Of a DNA stretch of 64,000 nt, positions 22,799-32,229 are shown piece after piece. The stretch covers positions 182,361 through 246,360 of the forward strand of contig NZ_AQHN01000077.1 in assembly GCF_000359745.1 (NCBI RefSeq), in the 5' to 3' direction. The notes beneath the pieces are model-generated. The model saw nothing but the letters and a program-made list of their open reading frames with translations. It made no database searches and was not told the DNA's origin. The translations under genes were made by a program, and so were the position numbers. Source of the stretch: Rhizobium freirei PRF 81. Its GTDB lineage: Bacteria; Pseudomonadota; Alphaproteobacteria; Rhizobiales; Rhizobiaceae. Positions within the stretch are counted from its first letter, which is position 1. Every line of letters starts with the position of its first letter.

Positions 22799-25470
22799 TC
22801 TGCACTCTTCTTTTTCGCTGCCGTCTTGGCCGCAGGCTTCTTTGCAGTAGCCTTCGGTTTGGCGGTCGTTTTCGTCGCTTTTGCGCCGGCGGCCGCCGCC
22901 TTTGCCTTGGCGGGCGCTTTCTTGGTCGTGCTGCCGCTCTTGCCGGCCTTGGCTGCGATCAGAGCCAGGGCTTCCTCGACCGTGATTGCCTGCGGATCCG
23001 TGCCCTTCGGCAGGGTGGCGTTGACCTTGCCCCAGTTGACATAGGGACCATACTTGCCGTCGCGCACCGTGATCGCGCCGCCGCCATCCGGATGCTCGCC
23101 AAGCTCCTTCAGCGCTGCAGGAGTGCCGCCGCGGGCTCTGCCGCCGGCCGCCTTGCTCTGCTTCTCGGCAATCAGCGTCACGGCACGGTTCAGGCCGACT
23201 GTGAAGACGTCTTCCACGCTTTCGAGATTGGCGTAGCCGCCATCATGCAGCAGGAAGGGGCCGTAGCGGCCGATACCGGAAGAGATCATCTTGCCGCTTT
23301 CCGGATGCTTGCCGATGTCTCGCGGCAGCGAGATCAGGGCCATCGCCTTCTCATAATCGATATCCTCGGGCTTCCAGCCGCGCGGCAGCGATGCACGCTT
23401 GGCATCCTTGCCGTCGCCGCGCTGGATATAGGGCCCGAAGCGACCCGAACGCAGCGTCAGCTCTTCGCCGGTCACAGGATCTGCGCCGAGAGCTTTCGGT
23501 TCGTTCAATCCGTTGGATTCGGCTTCCGCGCCGCCTTCGGAAGAAAGCTGGCGCGTATAGTTGCACTCCGGATAGTTCGAGCAGCCGACGAAGGCGCCGT
23601 ATTTCCCGAGCTTCAGCGACAGGTTGCCCGTGCCGCAGACCTGGCAGATGCGCGGATCGCTGCCGTCTTCGCGCTTCGGGAACACCAGCGGCGCCAGCGC
23701 CTCGTTCAGCGCGTCGAGCACGTTGGTGACGCGCAGTTCCTTGGTGTCCTCGATCTGCGCGAAGAAATTGGTCCAGAAGTCGCGAAGTACGTCCTTCCAG
23801 TTCAATTCGCCGGCGGAAATGCGGTCGAGCTTCTCTTCAAGATCGGCGGTGAAGTCGTACTCTACGTATTTGGTGAAGAAGCTTTCGAGGAAGGCTGTCA
23901 CCAGCCGACCCTTGGCTTGAGGCAACAGCTTGCGCTTGTCGATCGTCACGTAGTCGCGGTCACGCAGCGTCGCGAGCGTCGCGGCATAGGTCGACGGACG
24001 GCCGATGCCGAGCTCTTCCATCTTCTTGATCAGCGATGCTTCCGAGTAGCGCGGCGGCGGCTCGGTGAAATGCTGGGTCGAGTTGATCTTCTGCTTGGCG
24101 AGGTTTTCGCGCGCATTGATCTCCGGTAGGCGACCATCTTCGTCGTCGGCATCGTCGCTTTGCTCGCCGTCTTCCTTCTGGTCTGTATAGGCGGCGATGA
24201 AGCCGTCGAAGCGGATCACGGAGCCGACGGCGCGCAAGCCGGCTTTCTTACCGGCATTGTCGGCAAGGATTTCGACGGTCGTGCGCTCGATCTCGGCGGA
24301 TGCCATCTGGCTGGCGATGCCGCGCTTCCAGATCAGGTCGTAGAGCCGCAGTTGGTCGCCATCGAGGAACTTGCGGACGCGGTCCGGCGTGCGATCGAAA
24401 TCGGTCGGGCGAATGGCTTCGTGCGCTTCCTGGGCGTTCTTCGCCTTGGTCGAGTAGAAGCGTGCCTTTTCCGGCAGGTAGCGGTTGCCGAATTGATCGG
24501 CAATGGCGCGCCGTGCTGCATCGATCGCTTCCGGCGCCATCTGCACGCCGTCCGTACGCATATAGGTGATGAGACCGACGGTCTCGCCGCCGATATCGAC
24601 GCCTTCATAGAGTTTCTGCGCGACCTGCATGGTGCGCGAGGCCGAGAAGCCGAGCTTGGAGGATGCGGCCTGCTGCAGCGTCGACGTGGTGAAAGGCGGC
24701 GCCGGGTTGCGCTTGACCGGCTTTGCCTCGACGCTGTCGACGACATAGGCGGCACCTTCCAGCAATGCCTTCAGCTTGCCGGCCTCTTCACCGTTGGCAA
24801 TCGAGCGCGCCTGCAGGCGCTTGCCGTCGGCGGCAACCAGGCGCGCCTCGAATTCATCGCCGCGCGGTGTCTTCAGGATCGCCGAGAGGTTCCAGTATTC
24901 TTCGGAAATGAAGCGCTCGATCTCGGACTCACGGTCGCAGACGAGGCGAAGCGCGACGGACTGCACGCGGCCGGCAGAGCGGGCGCCAGGCAGCTTGCGC
25001 CAAAGGACCGGCGACAGGTTGAAGCCGACGAGATAGTCGAGGGCGCGGCGGGCAAGATAGGCATCGACCAGCGGCACGTCGATATCGCGCGGATCGGCCA
25101 TCGCGTCGAGCACGGCCTTCTTGGTAATGGCGTTGAAAACGACGCGCTTCACCGGCTTGCCGTTGATGACGCGCTTCTTGTTAAGCAGGTCGAGAACATG
25201 CCAGGAGATCGCTTCACCTTCGCGATCCGGGTCGGTCGCGAGGAAGAGAGCATCGGAGGATTTCACCGCGTCGGCGATGTCCTTCATGCGCTTTTGCGAA
25301 GCGCCATCGACTTCCCAAAGCATTTCGAAATCCTGATCCGGCAGTACCGAACCGTCTTTGGCGGGCAGGTCACGCACATGGCCGAAGGAAGCAAGAACCT
25401 TATATCCGGGTCCCAGATATTTGTTGATTGTCTTGGCCTTGGCAGGCGATTCCACCACTACTACGTTCAT
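22795..25470 (-). CDS. topA: DNA topoisomerase I
   Basis: Type IA topoisomerase that relaxes negative supercoils, 891 residues. Toprim domain MNVVVVESPAKAKTI with LATDPDREGEAISWH; catalytic tyrosine at about 303 in GLITYMRTD. After the core come a four-cysteine zinc ribbon (CQVCGTGNLSLKLGKYG, then CSNYPEC), further ribbon-like repeats without cysteines, and a lysine/alanine-rich tail. ATG 25470 gives the family start; a second ATG lies one codon upstream. Its stop overlaps the rnr start. A YjhX/TopAI homologue, known in E. coli as an inhibitor of this enzyme, is present at 37.6 kb. Confidence 0.97.
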   Translation of the reverse strand: MNVVVVESPAKAKTINKYLGPGYKVLASFGHVRDLPAKDGSVLPDQDFEMLWEVDGASQKRMKDIADAVKSSDALFLATDPDREGEAISWHVLDLLNKKRVINGKPVKRVVFNAITKKAVLDAMADPRDIDVPLVDAYLARRALDYLVGFNLSPVLWRKLPGARSAGRVQSVALRLVCDRESEIERFISEEYWNLSAILKTPRGDEFEARLVAADGKRLQARSIANGEEAGKLKALLEGAAYVVDSVEAKPVKRNPAPPFTTSTLQQAASSKLGFSASRTMQVAQKLYEGVDIGGETVGLITYMRTDGVQMAPEAIDAARRAIADQFGNRYLPEKARFYSTKAKNAQEAHEAIRPTDFDRTPDRVRKFLDGDQLRLYDLIWKRGIASQMASAEIERTTVEILADNAGKKAGLRAVGSVIRFDGFIAAYTDQKEDGEQSDDADDEDGRLPEINARENLAKQKINSTQHFTEPPPRYSEASLIKKMEELGIGRPSTYAATLATLRDRDYVTIDKRKLLPQAKGRLVTAFLESFFTKYVEYDFTADLEEKLDRISAGELNWKDVLRDFWTNFFAQIEDTKELRVTNVLDALNEALAPLVFPKREDGSDPRICQVCGTGNLSLKLGKYGAFVGCSNYPECNYTRQLSSEGGAEAESNGLNEPKALGADPVTGEELTLRSGRFGPYIQRGDGKDAKRASLPRGWKPEDIDYEKAMALISLPRDIGKHPESGKMISSGIGRYGPFLLHDGGYANLESVEDVFTVGLNRAVTLIAEKQSKAAGGRARGGTPAALKELGEHPDGGGAITVRDGKYGPYVNWGKVNATLPKGTDPQAITVEEALALIAAKAGKSGSTTKKAPAKAKAAAAGAKATKTTAKPKATAKKPAAKTAAKKKSAE

Positions 25471-25645
25471 CATTAAGTCTCTGAATAAGAGGTCGTGCCT
25501 TTGCAAGGCGCGGAAGAAACCGGGCTTTTCCGTCTTCTTGGCCTTCCGACATGGACAGGGAATTCGTCGCGGTCAAGAGGCGAAGGCAATTTTTGCGCTT
25601 GGCGCGGCGATGCGATGCTTAGAATTGGTATGCGTGTCACAGTTT

Positions 25646-26794
25646 TCAATCCAGCATGGAGATCGACACCAATCCGCCGGGATGGCGGTGCAGTCGGCCG
25701 GCCATGTCCAATTCGAGAAGGACGGAATGAACGGCCGATATCGGCAGGCCAGTGTGACGGACGATATCGTCGATCTCGACCGGTGTCGGCCCGAGCGCAT
25801 CGACAATGTGATCACGTTCGGCGTCGTCTGGCGGCGTGGAGAGCGGGTTGCTCTTTTCAGCGGGCGGTACAGCGGGGCGCGGGCGAAAGAGATCGGGCTC
25901 TGCGAGCGGCCGCAGTGCCTCGACGACATCGTCCGGTGCGGTCACGATCATCGCGCCGTCTTTCAGCAGTCCGTTCGTTCCTTCGCAGCGCGGATCGAGC
26001 GGCGAGCCGGGAACGGCAAAGACGAGCCTGCCGAATTCGCCGGCAAGGCGCGCCGTGATTAGCGAGCCGGATCGCGTTGCCGCCTCGACGACCACGACGC
26101 CGAGAGAGATTCCGGCGATGAGGCGATTACGCCGTGGAAAGTCACGTGCTCGCGGCTCCCAGCCGAAGGGCATTTCGCTGACGGCGAGCCCGTTGCCGTC
26201 CCATATGTCGCTGAGCAGCCCGATATTCTCAGGCGGGTAGGGCTGGTCCAGTCCGCCCGCCATGGCAGCGATCGTGCCCGTCGCAAGGCTGGCGCGATGC
26301 GCCGCCGTATCGATGCCACGCGCCAGGCCGGAGACGACGGCATAGCCGGCCTCGCCGCAGGTGCGCGCGATCATCGCCGTGAATTTTGCACCGCTGATCG
26401 AGGCATTTCGCGAGCCGACCATGCCGATGGCCGGTCTCGTCGCCGTTGGCATGTTGCCCTTGACCGCAAGCAGCGGCGGCGCGCCGTCGATCTCTCGAAG
26501 GGCAGGGGGAAAGTCCGGTTCACCGATGCCGACGAAGCGTGCGCCGAAGCGATGTGCCGCTTCCAGCTCCCGCAATGCATCCCGCTCGTCGGCTATGCGG
26601 ACGGCGCGCGTCGAGCCGCCGCGCTGCGACAGCTCCGGCAGCATCGCAAGCGCCGCCTCTGCGGAACCGTAGTGATTGATAAGGTCGCGAAAGGTGGACG
26701 GGCCGACATTGTCGGAGCGAATGAGCCTGAGCCAGGCGATCCTTTGTTTTTCGGTCAGCGCAACTCCATTTCGTTTTGCGCTGCCTGCGTCCAT
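25646..26794 (-). CDS. dprA: DNA-processing protein DprA
   Basis: Loads RecA on incoming single-stranded DNA during transformation. The 382 residues have a SAM-like N-terminal region (WLRLIRSDNVGPSTFRDLINHYGS), a Rossmann domain with GMVGSRNASISGAKFT, the SGLARGIDTAAHRASL motif and RNRLIAGIS, and a C-terminal winged-helix segment (GPTPVEIDDIVRHTGLPISAV). Complete. Its ATG overlaps the plsY stop by one base (TAATG). Confidence 0.95.
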   Translation of the reverse strand: MDAGSAKRNGVALTEKQRIAWLRLIRSDNVGPSTFRDLINHYGSAEAALAMLPELSQRGGSTRAVRIADERDALRELEAAHRFGARFVGIGEPDFPPALREIDGAPPLLAVKGNMPTATRPAIGMVGSRNASISGAKFTAMIARTCGEAGYAVVSGLARGIDTAAHRASLATGTIAAMAGGLDQPYPPENIGLLSDIWDGNGLAVSEMPFGWEPRARDFPRRNRLIAGISLGVVVVEAATRSGSLITARLAGEFGRLVFAVPGSPLDPRCEGTNGLLKDGAMIVTAPDDVVEALRPLAEPDLFRPRPAVPPAEKSNPLSTPPDDAERDHIVDALGPTPVEIDDIVRHTGLPISAVHSVLLELDMAGRLHRHPGGLVSISMLD

Positions 26795-27411
26795 TACCCC
26801 TTCGCTCCGATCTTGCTTTCCGTCCCGGTGGTGAGGCGGGCGATATTGGCCCTGTGCTTGTACCAGGAGATGATGGTCATCAGCGCCATGGCACCGGCGA
26901 TCTTATCGACGCCCAATATCCATAATACAACCGGAATGACAAGAGTTGCAACCAGCGCGGAAAGCGAGGAGTAGCGGGTGGTAAAGGCAATTACCAGCCA
27001 GATAATAGCGAAGATCAGGGCCATCAGCGGCGCCAGGCCAAGCAGGATGCCGAGATAGGTGGCCACGCCCTTGCCGCCCTTGAAGCCGATCCACACCGGA
27101 AAGATGTGACCGATAAAGGCGGCGAAGCCGGCGAGAACGGCAGCATCTTCACCGAAGAAATGTGCGACGATCAGAACGGCAGCCGTGCCCTTGAAAGCGT
27201 CGAGCAGCAGCGTCGCTGCAGCAAGTCCCTTGTTGCCGGTGCGCAGCACGTTGGTCGCGCCGATATTGCCCGAGCCGATGTTGCGCACGTCGCCGAGGCC
27301 GGCCATGCGCGTCAGCAACAGGCCGAAAGGGATCGAGCCGAGCAGGTAGCCGATGACGAGGGCGGCCAGCGCGGTTTGCGGGGAAAGCTGCCAAGTCCAG
27401 AAATCCGCCAT
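26794..27411 (-). CDS. plsY: glycerol-3-phosphate acyltransferase PlsY
   Basis: Inner-membrane enzyme transferring acyl groups from acyl-phosphate to glycerol-3-phosphate, the first step of phospholipid synthesis. The 205 residues have about five membrane helices and the conserved loops GSIPFGLLLTR, RNIGSGNIGATNVLRT, GHIFPVWIGFKGGKGVATYLG. ATG 27411 is used; a GTG lies one codon before. Stop/start overlap with dprA indicates coupled translation. Confidence 0.95.
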   Translation of the reverse strand: MADFWTWQLSPQTALAALVIGYLLGSIPFGLLLTRMAGLGDVRNIGSGNIGATNVLRTGNKGLAAATLLLDAFKGTAAVLIVAHFFGEDAAVLAGFAAFIGHIFPVWIGFKGGKGVATYLGILLGLAPLMALIFAIIWLVIAFTTRYSSLSALVATLVIPVVLWILGVDKIAGAMALMTIISWYKHRANIARLTTGTESKIGAKG

Positions 27412-27445
27412 CACGTCTTATTCTCCGTAAACCCTTGGGGCCGCC

Positions 27446-28735
27446 CTAGAGACTATGAACCAGCCTGCCGGCGACATAAGTTGCAACCGCTCGGCCCGTC
27501 ATCCTTGCATCTTCGAAGGGTGTATTCTTCGAGCGCGACAGAAGCATGTCTTTGGCGACAAGCCAAGGCTCGTCAAGATCGACGAGCGCAATATCGGCCT
27601 TGGCGCCGGGCTTCAGCGTGCCGGCATCGAGCCCGAAGATCTGTGCCGGCCGGGTCGACAGCGCATCGACGAGCCGCATCAGGCTCACCTGGCCGCTATG
27701 GTAGAGGCGCAGCGCCGCCGGAAGCAGCGTCTCGAGCCCGACGGCACCGTCTTCCGCTTCGCCGAACGGCAGGCGTTTCGTATCGACGTCCTGCGGGTCA
27801 TGCGAGGAAACGATGATGTCGATCGTGCCGTCCGCCAGCGCTTCGATCATGCCCGTGCGATCATCCTCGGAGCGCAGAGGCGGATAGAGCTTGAAGAAGG
27901 TCCGGTATTCGCCGATGTCATTCTCGTTGAGCGCGAGATTGTTGATCGAGATGCCGCAGGTAACCTTGGCACCGCGCGAGCGGGCGAGGCGGATCGCCTC
28001 AGCCGACTCAGGAACCGAGATCATTGCCGCATGATAATGACTGCGCGTCAGCGCCGCGATGCGAAGGTCGCGCTCCAGCGGGATCAGCTCGGCTTCCTTC
28101 GGAATGCCCGAGAGGCCGAGCCAGCTGGCAAGCAGTCCCTCGTGCATGACGCCGTTTGCGCCGAGATATTTGTCGCGCGTTTCGCAGGAGATCACCGCGC
28201 CGAATTCGCGCGCATAGGTCATCAGACGGCGCAGAACCTGGCTGTCGTGCACGCTGGAATGAGCATCGGTGAAAACAACGGCGCCGGCTTCCCGCAGCAG
28301 GCCGATCTCCGTCATTTCCTCGCCGGCAAGCCCCTTGGTGAGGGCCGCAGCCGGATAGACATTGACGACGGCCGTGTCGCGCGCCGTCTTCCGGACGAAC
28401 TCGACGAGGGCGATATCGTCGATGACCGGATCCGTATCCGGCATCATGATGAAGGAGGTCACGCCGCCCGCAGCTGCCGCGCGGCTCGCGGAAGCGATGG
28501 TTTCGCGATGTTCTCCGCCGGGCTCCCCGACATGCACGCGTGCATCGACGAGGCCCGGAATGGCGACGAGGCCGCTGCAATCGCGAACGATCGCGCCCTT
28601 GGGAACGCCGTGGTTCTTCGCATCCTTGCCGGAGGCTGCGATTACGCCATGTTCGACGACGATCGTGCCGATTTCATCGAGGGTGCGAGAGGGATCGATG
28701 ATGCGAACGTTCTGGAGGACGATCGAATTGCTCAT
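27446..28735 (-). CDS. pyrC: dihydroorotase-like protein, probably non-catalytic PyrC'
   Basis: The 429 residues have the fold and length of a class I dihydroorotase, the third enzyme of pyrimidine synthesis, and the gene overlaps pyrB by four bases (ATGA). But metal-ligand positions look wrong. The HxH of the first strand reads DARVHVGEPGG, the later His position reads VISCETRDKYL, and the usual ATDHAPH reads VSSHDPQD. Non-catalytic PyrC' proteins (PyrX) of this kind support class A aspartate transcarbamoylases, for example in Pseudomonas. I therefore expect a structural partner of PyrB, with the active dihydroorotase encoded elsewhere. Residue alignment was done by eye. Confidence 0.88.
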   Translation of the reverse strand: MSNSIVLQNVRIIDPSRTLDEIGTIVVEHGVIAASGKDAKNHGVPKGAIVRDCSGLVAIPGLVDARVHVGEPGGEHRETIASASRAAAAGGVTSFIMMPDTDPVIDDIALVEFVRKTARDTAVVNVYPAAALTKGLAGEEMTEIGLLREAGAVVFTDAHSSVHDSQVLRRLMTYAREFGAVISCETRDKYLGANGVMHEGLLASWLGLSGIPKEAELIPLERDLRIAALTRSHYHAAMISVPESAEAIRLARSRGAKVTCGISINNLALNENDIGEYRTFFKLYPPLRSEDDRTGMIEALADGTIDIIVSSHDPQDVDTKRLPFGEAEDGAVGLETLLPAALRLYHSGQVSLMRLVDALSTRPAQIFGLDAGTLKPGAKADIALVDLDEPWLVAKDMLLSRSKNTPFEDARMTGRAVATYVAGRLVHSL

Positions 28736-29688
28736 GCGCCGGCTCCCTCGGTACGCGGTCCCTGGTTCTGTGAAACGAGCAGGGTCTCCATGACGGCCAT
28801 GCGCACGGCGACGCCCATCTCCACCTGTTCTGCGATGACGCTTTGCGGGCCGTCGGCCACCTCGGAAGCGATCTCCACACCGCGGTTCATCGGGCCGGGA
28901 TGCATGACGAGCGCATCTTCCTTGGCGACCTTGAGGGTTTCGGCGTCGAGCCCGTAGAAATGATAGTATTCGCGAACCGAGGGCACGAAAGCGCCGGACA
29001 TGCGCTCGCGCTGGAGCCGCAGCATCATGACAACGTCGGCGTCCTTCAGCCCTTCCTTCATCGAATGGAAGACTTCGACGCCCATGTCGGCGATGCCGGC
29101 CGGCAGCAGTGTGGCGGGGGCGACGACACGGACGCGCGCGCCCATGGCGTTGAGAAGCAGAATGTTCGAGCGGGCAACGCGCGAATGCAGCACGTCGCCG
29201 CAGATCGCGACGACGATGCGCGAAAGCTTGCCCTTGGCGCGGCGGATCGTCAGCGCGTCGAGCAGGGCCTGGGTCGGATGCTCGTGCTGACCGTCGCCGG
29301 CATTGACCACGGAGCAGGAGACCTTCTGTGCCAAGAGCGCGGCAGCGCCGGCGCTCGAATGGCGGATGACAAGCACATCAGGCCGCATCGCGTTTAGCGT
29401 CATCGCCGTATCGATCAGCGTCTCACCCTTTTTGACGGAGGAGTTGCCGACCGACATGTTCATCACATCGGCGCCGAGCCGTTTGCCGGCCAGCTCGAAC
29501 GAGGACTGCGTGCGCGTCGATGCCTCGAAAAAAAGATTGATCTGCGTCAGGCCGCGAAGCGTCGACGTCTTCTTCTCGCGCTGGCGGCTGATCTTTACGG
29601 CCTCGTCGGCCTTGTCGAGAAGATAGGTGATATCCTGCTCGGTGAGGCCCTTGATGCCGATGAGGTGGCGGTGGGGAAAGAAGACCAT
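28732..29688 (-). CDS. pyrB: aspartate carbamoyltransferase catalytic subunit
   Basis: Condenses carbamoyl phosphate and aspartate in pyrimidine synthesis. The 318 residues carry the carbamoyl-phosphate loop FFEASTRTQSSFE, VIRHSSAGAA, DGQHEHPTQALLD and the C-terminal VMHPGPMNRGVEI with the mobile-loop residues. No regulatory-subunit gene (pyrI) follows; instead the degenerate dihydroorotase gene overlaps its end, fitting a class A holoenzyme. ATG 29688; divergent from aidB with 185 bases between. Confidence 0.96.
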   Translation of the reverse strand: MVFFPHRHLIGIKGLTEQDITYLLDKADEAVKISRQREKKTSTLRGLTQINLFFEASTRTQSSFELAGKRLGADVMNMSVGNSSVKKGETLIDTAMTLNAMRPDVLVIRHSSAGAAALLAQKVSCSVVNAGDGQHEHPTQALLDALTIRRAKGKLSRIVVAICGDVLHSRVARSNILLLNAMGARVRVVAPATLLPAGIADMGVEVFHSMKEGLKDADVVMMLRLQRERMSGAFVPSVREYYHFYGLDAETLKVAKEDALVMHPGPMNRGVEIASEVADGPQSVIAEQVEMGVAVRMAVMETLLVSQNQGPRTEGAGA

Positions 29689-29873
29689 GAACCTGCCCTC
29701 TGGATTTCGTCAGGCGGTCTATAAAGAGGGAGCGCCGATGGGGCAAGCGGGGGTGTGCGCCGAGCTCGTTTGTTCCCCATGCAATTTCGCCCGAATCCCG
29801 CTACAGGAGCTATGCCGGTGGGAGACCTAACTTCCAGTTTCCCTTTGCAACCTACTTGCTCTACAAGCGATTC

Positions 29874-31532
29874 ATGACCCAACCGACCCGGACTGACGAC
29901 CCATTTGCCGAACTGAACCAGCCGAGCCTCTGGTCCGGTATCAATGCCTATCGTTCCGATCCGCTGATTGTCGATCTGACCTCCGCATTGCCGCGTTCGA
30001 TACGGGAAGATCTGGAGCAGCACGGTCGTTTCGTCACCTCGCACGAGGCGCAGGAACTGGCGCGCATGGCGAACCAGGGCACGCCGCAGCTGCGTAGCCA
30101 CGGCCCGCGCGGTGAGCGTCTCGACGTCGTCGAATTCCACCCTGCCTGGCATGCGCTGATGCGCCGTTCCATGGCGATGGGCCTGCATTCCTCGATCTGG
30201 GATGCGCAGGCCGACCCCGAAGCCAAAGGCCAGTCGCACAAGGTGCGCGCCGCCCGCTTCTATCTGACGGCGCAGCTCGAATGCGGTCATCTCTGCCCGC
30301 TGACGATGACCAGTGCCTCCGTCGCGGCGATGATGGCGTCGCCGGCCGTGCAGAAGGACTGGGCGCCGAGGATTCTGTCGCGCAAGTACGATTCGTCCAA
30401 CAAGCCAGCCATGCAGAAGACCGCCGTCACCATCGGCATGGGTATGACGGAAAAGCAGGGTGGCACCGATGTGCGCGCCAACAGGACGACCGCCGACAAG
30501 GTGAGCGAAGGAATCTATCGGCTTTCGGGCCATAAATGGTTCATGTCGGCGCCGATGAGCGACGCTTTCATCATGCTTGCTCAGACCAAGGACGGCATGG
30601 GCTGCTTCCTCGTGCCGCGGCTGCTGGAGGATGGCTCCGCCAACGGCCTGCATTTCCAGCGGCTCAAGGACAAGCTCGGCAACCGCTCGAATGCCTCCTC
30701 CGAAGTCGAATTCACCGATACGTTCGGTTTCCTGCTCGGCGCGCCCGATGGAGGCATCCGCACGATCCTCGACATGGTGACGCTGACGCGGCTCGACTGC
30801 GCGCTGGCGTCTGCCGGCATCATGCGCGCATCGCTCGCCGAAGCCGTTCATCATGCCCGCGGCCGCAGCGTCTTCGGCAAGATGCTGGTCAACCAGCCGA
30901 TCATGACGCGCGTGCTCGCCGACATGGCGCTTGATGTCGCGGCGGCAACTGCGCTTGCCTTCCGCCTGGCCGAAGCCTTCGACAAGGCGAGCGGCAGCAC
31001 CGAGGATGCGGCCTATGCCCGCGTTATGACGCCGGTCGCCAAATACTGGTGCTGCAAGATCGCGCCTGCGCTGATCTATGAAGCCATGGAATGCATCGGC
31101 GGCAGCGGCTATATCGAGGAGCGCCCGATTGCCCGCCATTACCGCGAGGCACCGGTCAACGCGATCTGGGAAGGCTCCGGCAATGTCATGGCGCTCGATG
31201 TGCTGCGCGTATTGAACCGGGGCAGGGACCTGTTCGAGACCGTCTTTGCCGGTCTTGCCCGCGATCTCGGCCCCGCCGGCAAGAAGACCATCGAGGTCCT
31301 GCGTGCTGCTATGGCGCTTTGCGAGCAGGACGAGGGCGCGGCCCGCCTACTGGTCGAGCAGATGGCGCTCGCAGCCGGTGCCGCCGAACTCTACCGCCTC
31401 GGCGCTGGCAAGATCGCCGATGCCTTTATCGAAACCCGACTGGCCGGCGGCTGGCGCGCGACTTACGGCATGCTCGATGCCCGCTTCGACGCCAGCTACA
31501 TCGTCGATCTGCTGTATCCACCGGCGACTTAG
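29874..31532 (+). CDS. aidB: AidB-like acyl-CoA dehydrogenase family protein
   Basis: A 552-residue flavoprotein of the acyl-CoA dehydrogenase superfamily with the extended C-terminal domain of AidB. Signatures are GMGMTEKQGGTDVRANRT, the FAD segment LSGHKWFMSAPMSDAF, RLDCALASAGIMRASLAEAVHHARGR and the end block CIGGSGYIEERPIARHYREAPVNAIWEGSGN. E. coli AidB binds DNA and belongs to the adaptive response to alkylation; isovaleryl-CoA dehydrogenase activity is weak. ATG 29874 starts the conserved part; a TTG six codons earlier is possible. No LexA box or clear Ada-type site was seen upstream. Confidence 0.9.
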   Translation: MTQPTRTDDPFAELNQPSLWSGINAYRSDPLIVDLTSALPRSIREDLEQHGRFVTSHEAQELARMANQGTPQLRSHGPRGERLDVVEFHPAWHALMRRSMAMGLHSSIWDAQADPEAKGQSHKVRAARFYLTAQLECGHLCPLTMTSASVAAMMASPAVQKDWAPRILSRKYDSSNKPAMQKTAVTIGMGMTEKQGGTDVRANRTTADKVSEGIYRLSGHKWFMSAPMSDAFIMLAQTKDGMGCFLVPRLLEDGSANGLHFQRLKDKLGNRSNASSEVEFTDTFGFLLGAPDGGIRTILDMVTLTRLDCALASAGIMRASLAEAVHHARGRSVFGKMLVNQPIMTRVLADMALDVAAATALAFRLAEAFDKASGSTEDAAYARVMTPVAKYWCCKIAPALIYEAMECIGGSGYIEERPIARHYREAPVNAIWEGSGNVMALDVLRVLNRGRDLFETVFAGLARDLGPAGKKTIEVLRAAMALCEQDEGAARLLVEQMALAAGAAELYRLGAGKIADAFIETRLAGGWRATYGMLDARFDASYIVDLLYPPAT

Positions 31533-31582
31533 AACCGCGCCTGCCGTCCGGTGGTTTCGCCGCGGCAATCTCCAATTGATGC

Positions 31583-31611
31583 GATACCAATATTTACTAT
31601 ATATTGGTATC
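31583..31611. promoter_or_regulatory. operator palindrome in front of parDE
   Basis: GATACCAATAT (31583-31593) and ATATTGGTATC (31601-31611) form a perfect 11-base inverted repeat with a 7-base centre containing TACTAT, likely the -10 region. It sits 16 bases before the parD ATG, where a ribbon-helix-helix antitoxin would bind to repress its own operon. Confidence 0.7.
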
Positions 31612-31627
31612 GACAAGGGAGAGTCTC

Positions 31628-31873
31628 ATGGCTCGCAACACATCCGTTTCACTTGGCGATCATTTCAGCGCCTTCATTGAGGCTCAGATACAGACGGGTC
31701 GATATGGCTCTGCCAGCGACGTTGTTCGCGCGGGTTTGCGCCTGCTCGAAGAGCATGAAGCAAAGGTCAAGGCTCTTCAGGATGCGTTGATTGCCGGTGA
31801 AGAATCCGGAGAGGTTGCATCTTTTGATAACGCGGCATTCTTAAGGCGAATGCGTGCGACCTATGGCGAATAG
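31628..31873 (+). CDS. parD: ParD-type antitoxin
   Basis: An 81-residue antitoxin. The N-terminal ribbon-helix-helix (RNTSVSLGDHFSAFIEAQIQ then GRYGSASDVVRAGLRLLEE) binds DNA; the C-terminal tail (AGEESGEVASFDNAAFLRRM) is the type that wraps the ParE toxin. GGGAGAG precedes ATG 31628. The toxin gene overlaps its end by 11 bases, the standard arrangement, and a perfect operator palindrome lies upstream. Confidence 0.93.
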   Translation: MARNTSVSLGDHFSAFIEAQIQTGRYGSASDVVRAGLRLLEEHEAKVKALQDALIAGEESGEVASFDNAAFLRRMRATYGE

Positions 31874-32162
31874 GTATCACAAGATCGGCCTATCCCCGCT
31901 TGCGGAGGCTGATCTTGAAAACATCTGGCGATATACCGTCGAGAACTGGTCAATAGCACAAGCTGAAACCTACCATGCCGAAATCGTTGAAGCTTTTGAG
32001 GGGTTGGCGTCCGGTTTGAAAATCGGCCGCCCCGCTGATATTCGCGACGGTTATTTCAAGTACGCCGTCGGTTCCCATGTGGTCTACTATCTTTTACGGG
32101 ATGCTGAGATAGCGATCATCCGCATATTGCATCGGCGGATGGACGTAGGTCGGCATCTTTGA
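31863..32162 (+). CDS. parE: ParE/RelE-superfamily toxin
   Basis: A 99-residue toxin that in characterised ParE systems poisons DNA gyrase. Conserved features are KIGLSPLAEADLENIWRYT at the N-terminus, AIRIGRP-like GLKIGRPADIRDGYFKYAVGSHVVYY, and the C-terminal IAIIRILHRRMDVGRHL. ATG 31863 overlaps the parD stop codon region by 11 bases. The frame is intact, so the module is probably active on the chromosome. Target choice (gyrase or ribosome) cannot be read from the sequence. Confidence 0.93.
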   Translation: MANRYHKIGLSPLAEADLENIWRYTVENWSIAQAETYHAEIVEAFEGLASGLKIGRPADIRDGYFKYAVGSHVVYYLLRDAEIAIIRILHRRMDVGRHL

Positions 32163-32229
32163 AGAAGCACTGGGAATTTTTCGTCGATTTGGCCGTATAT
32201 AATCTTTACCTTCACCTATGGAGGCGTCC

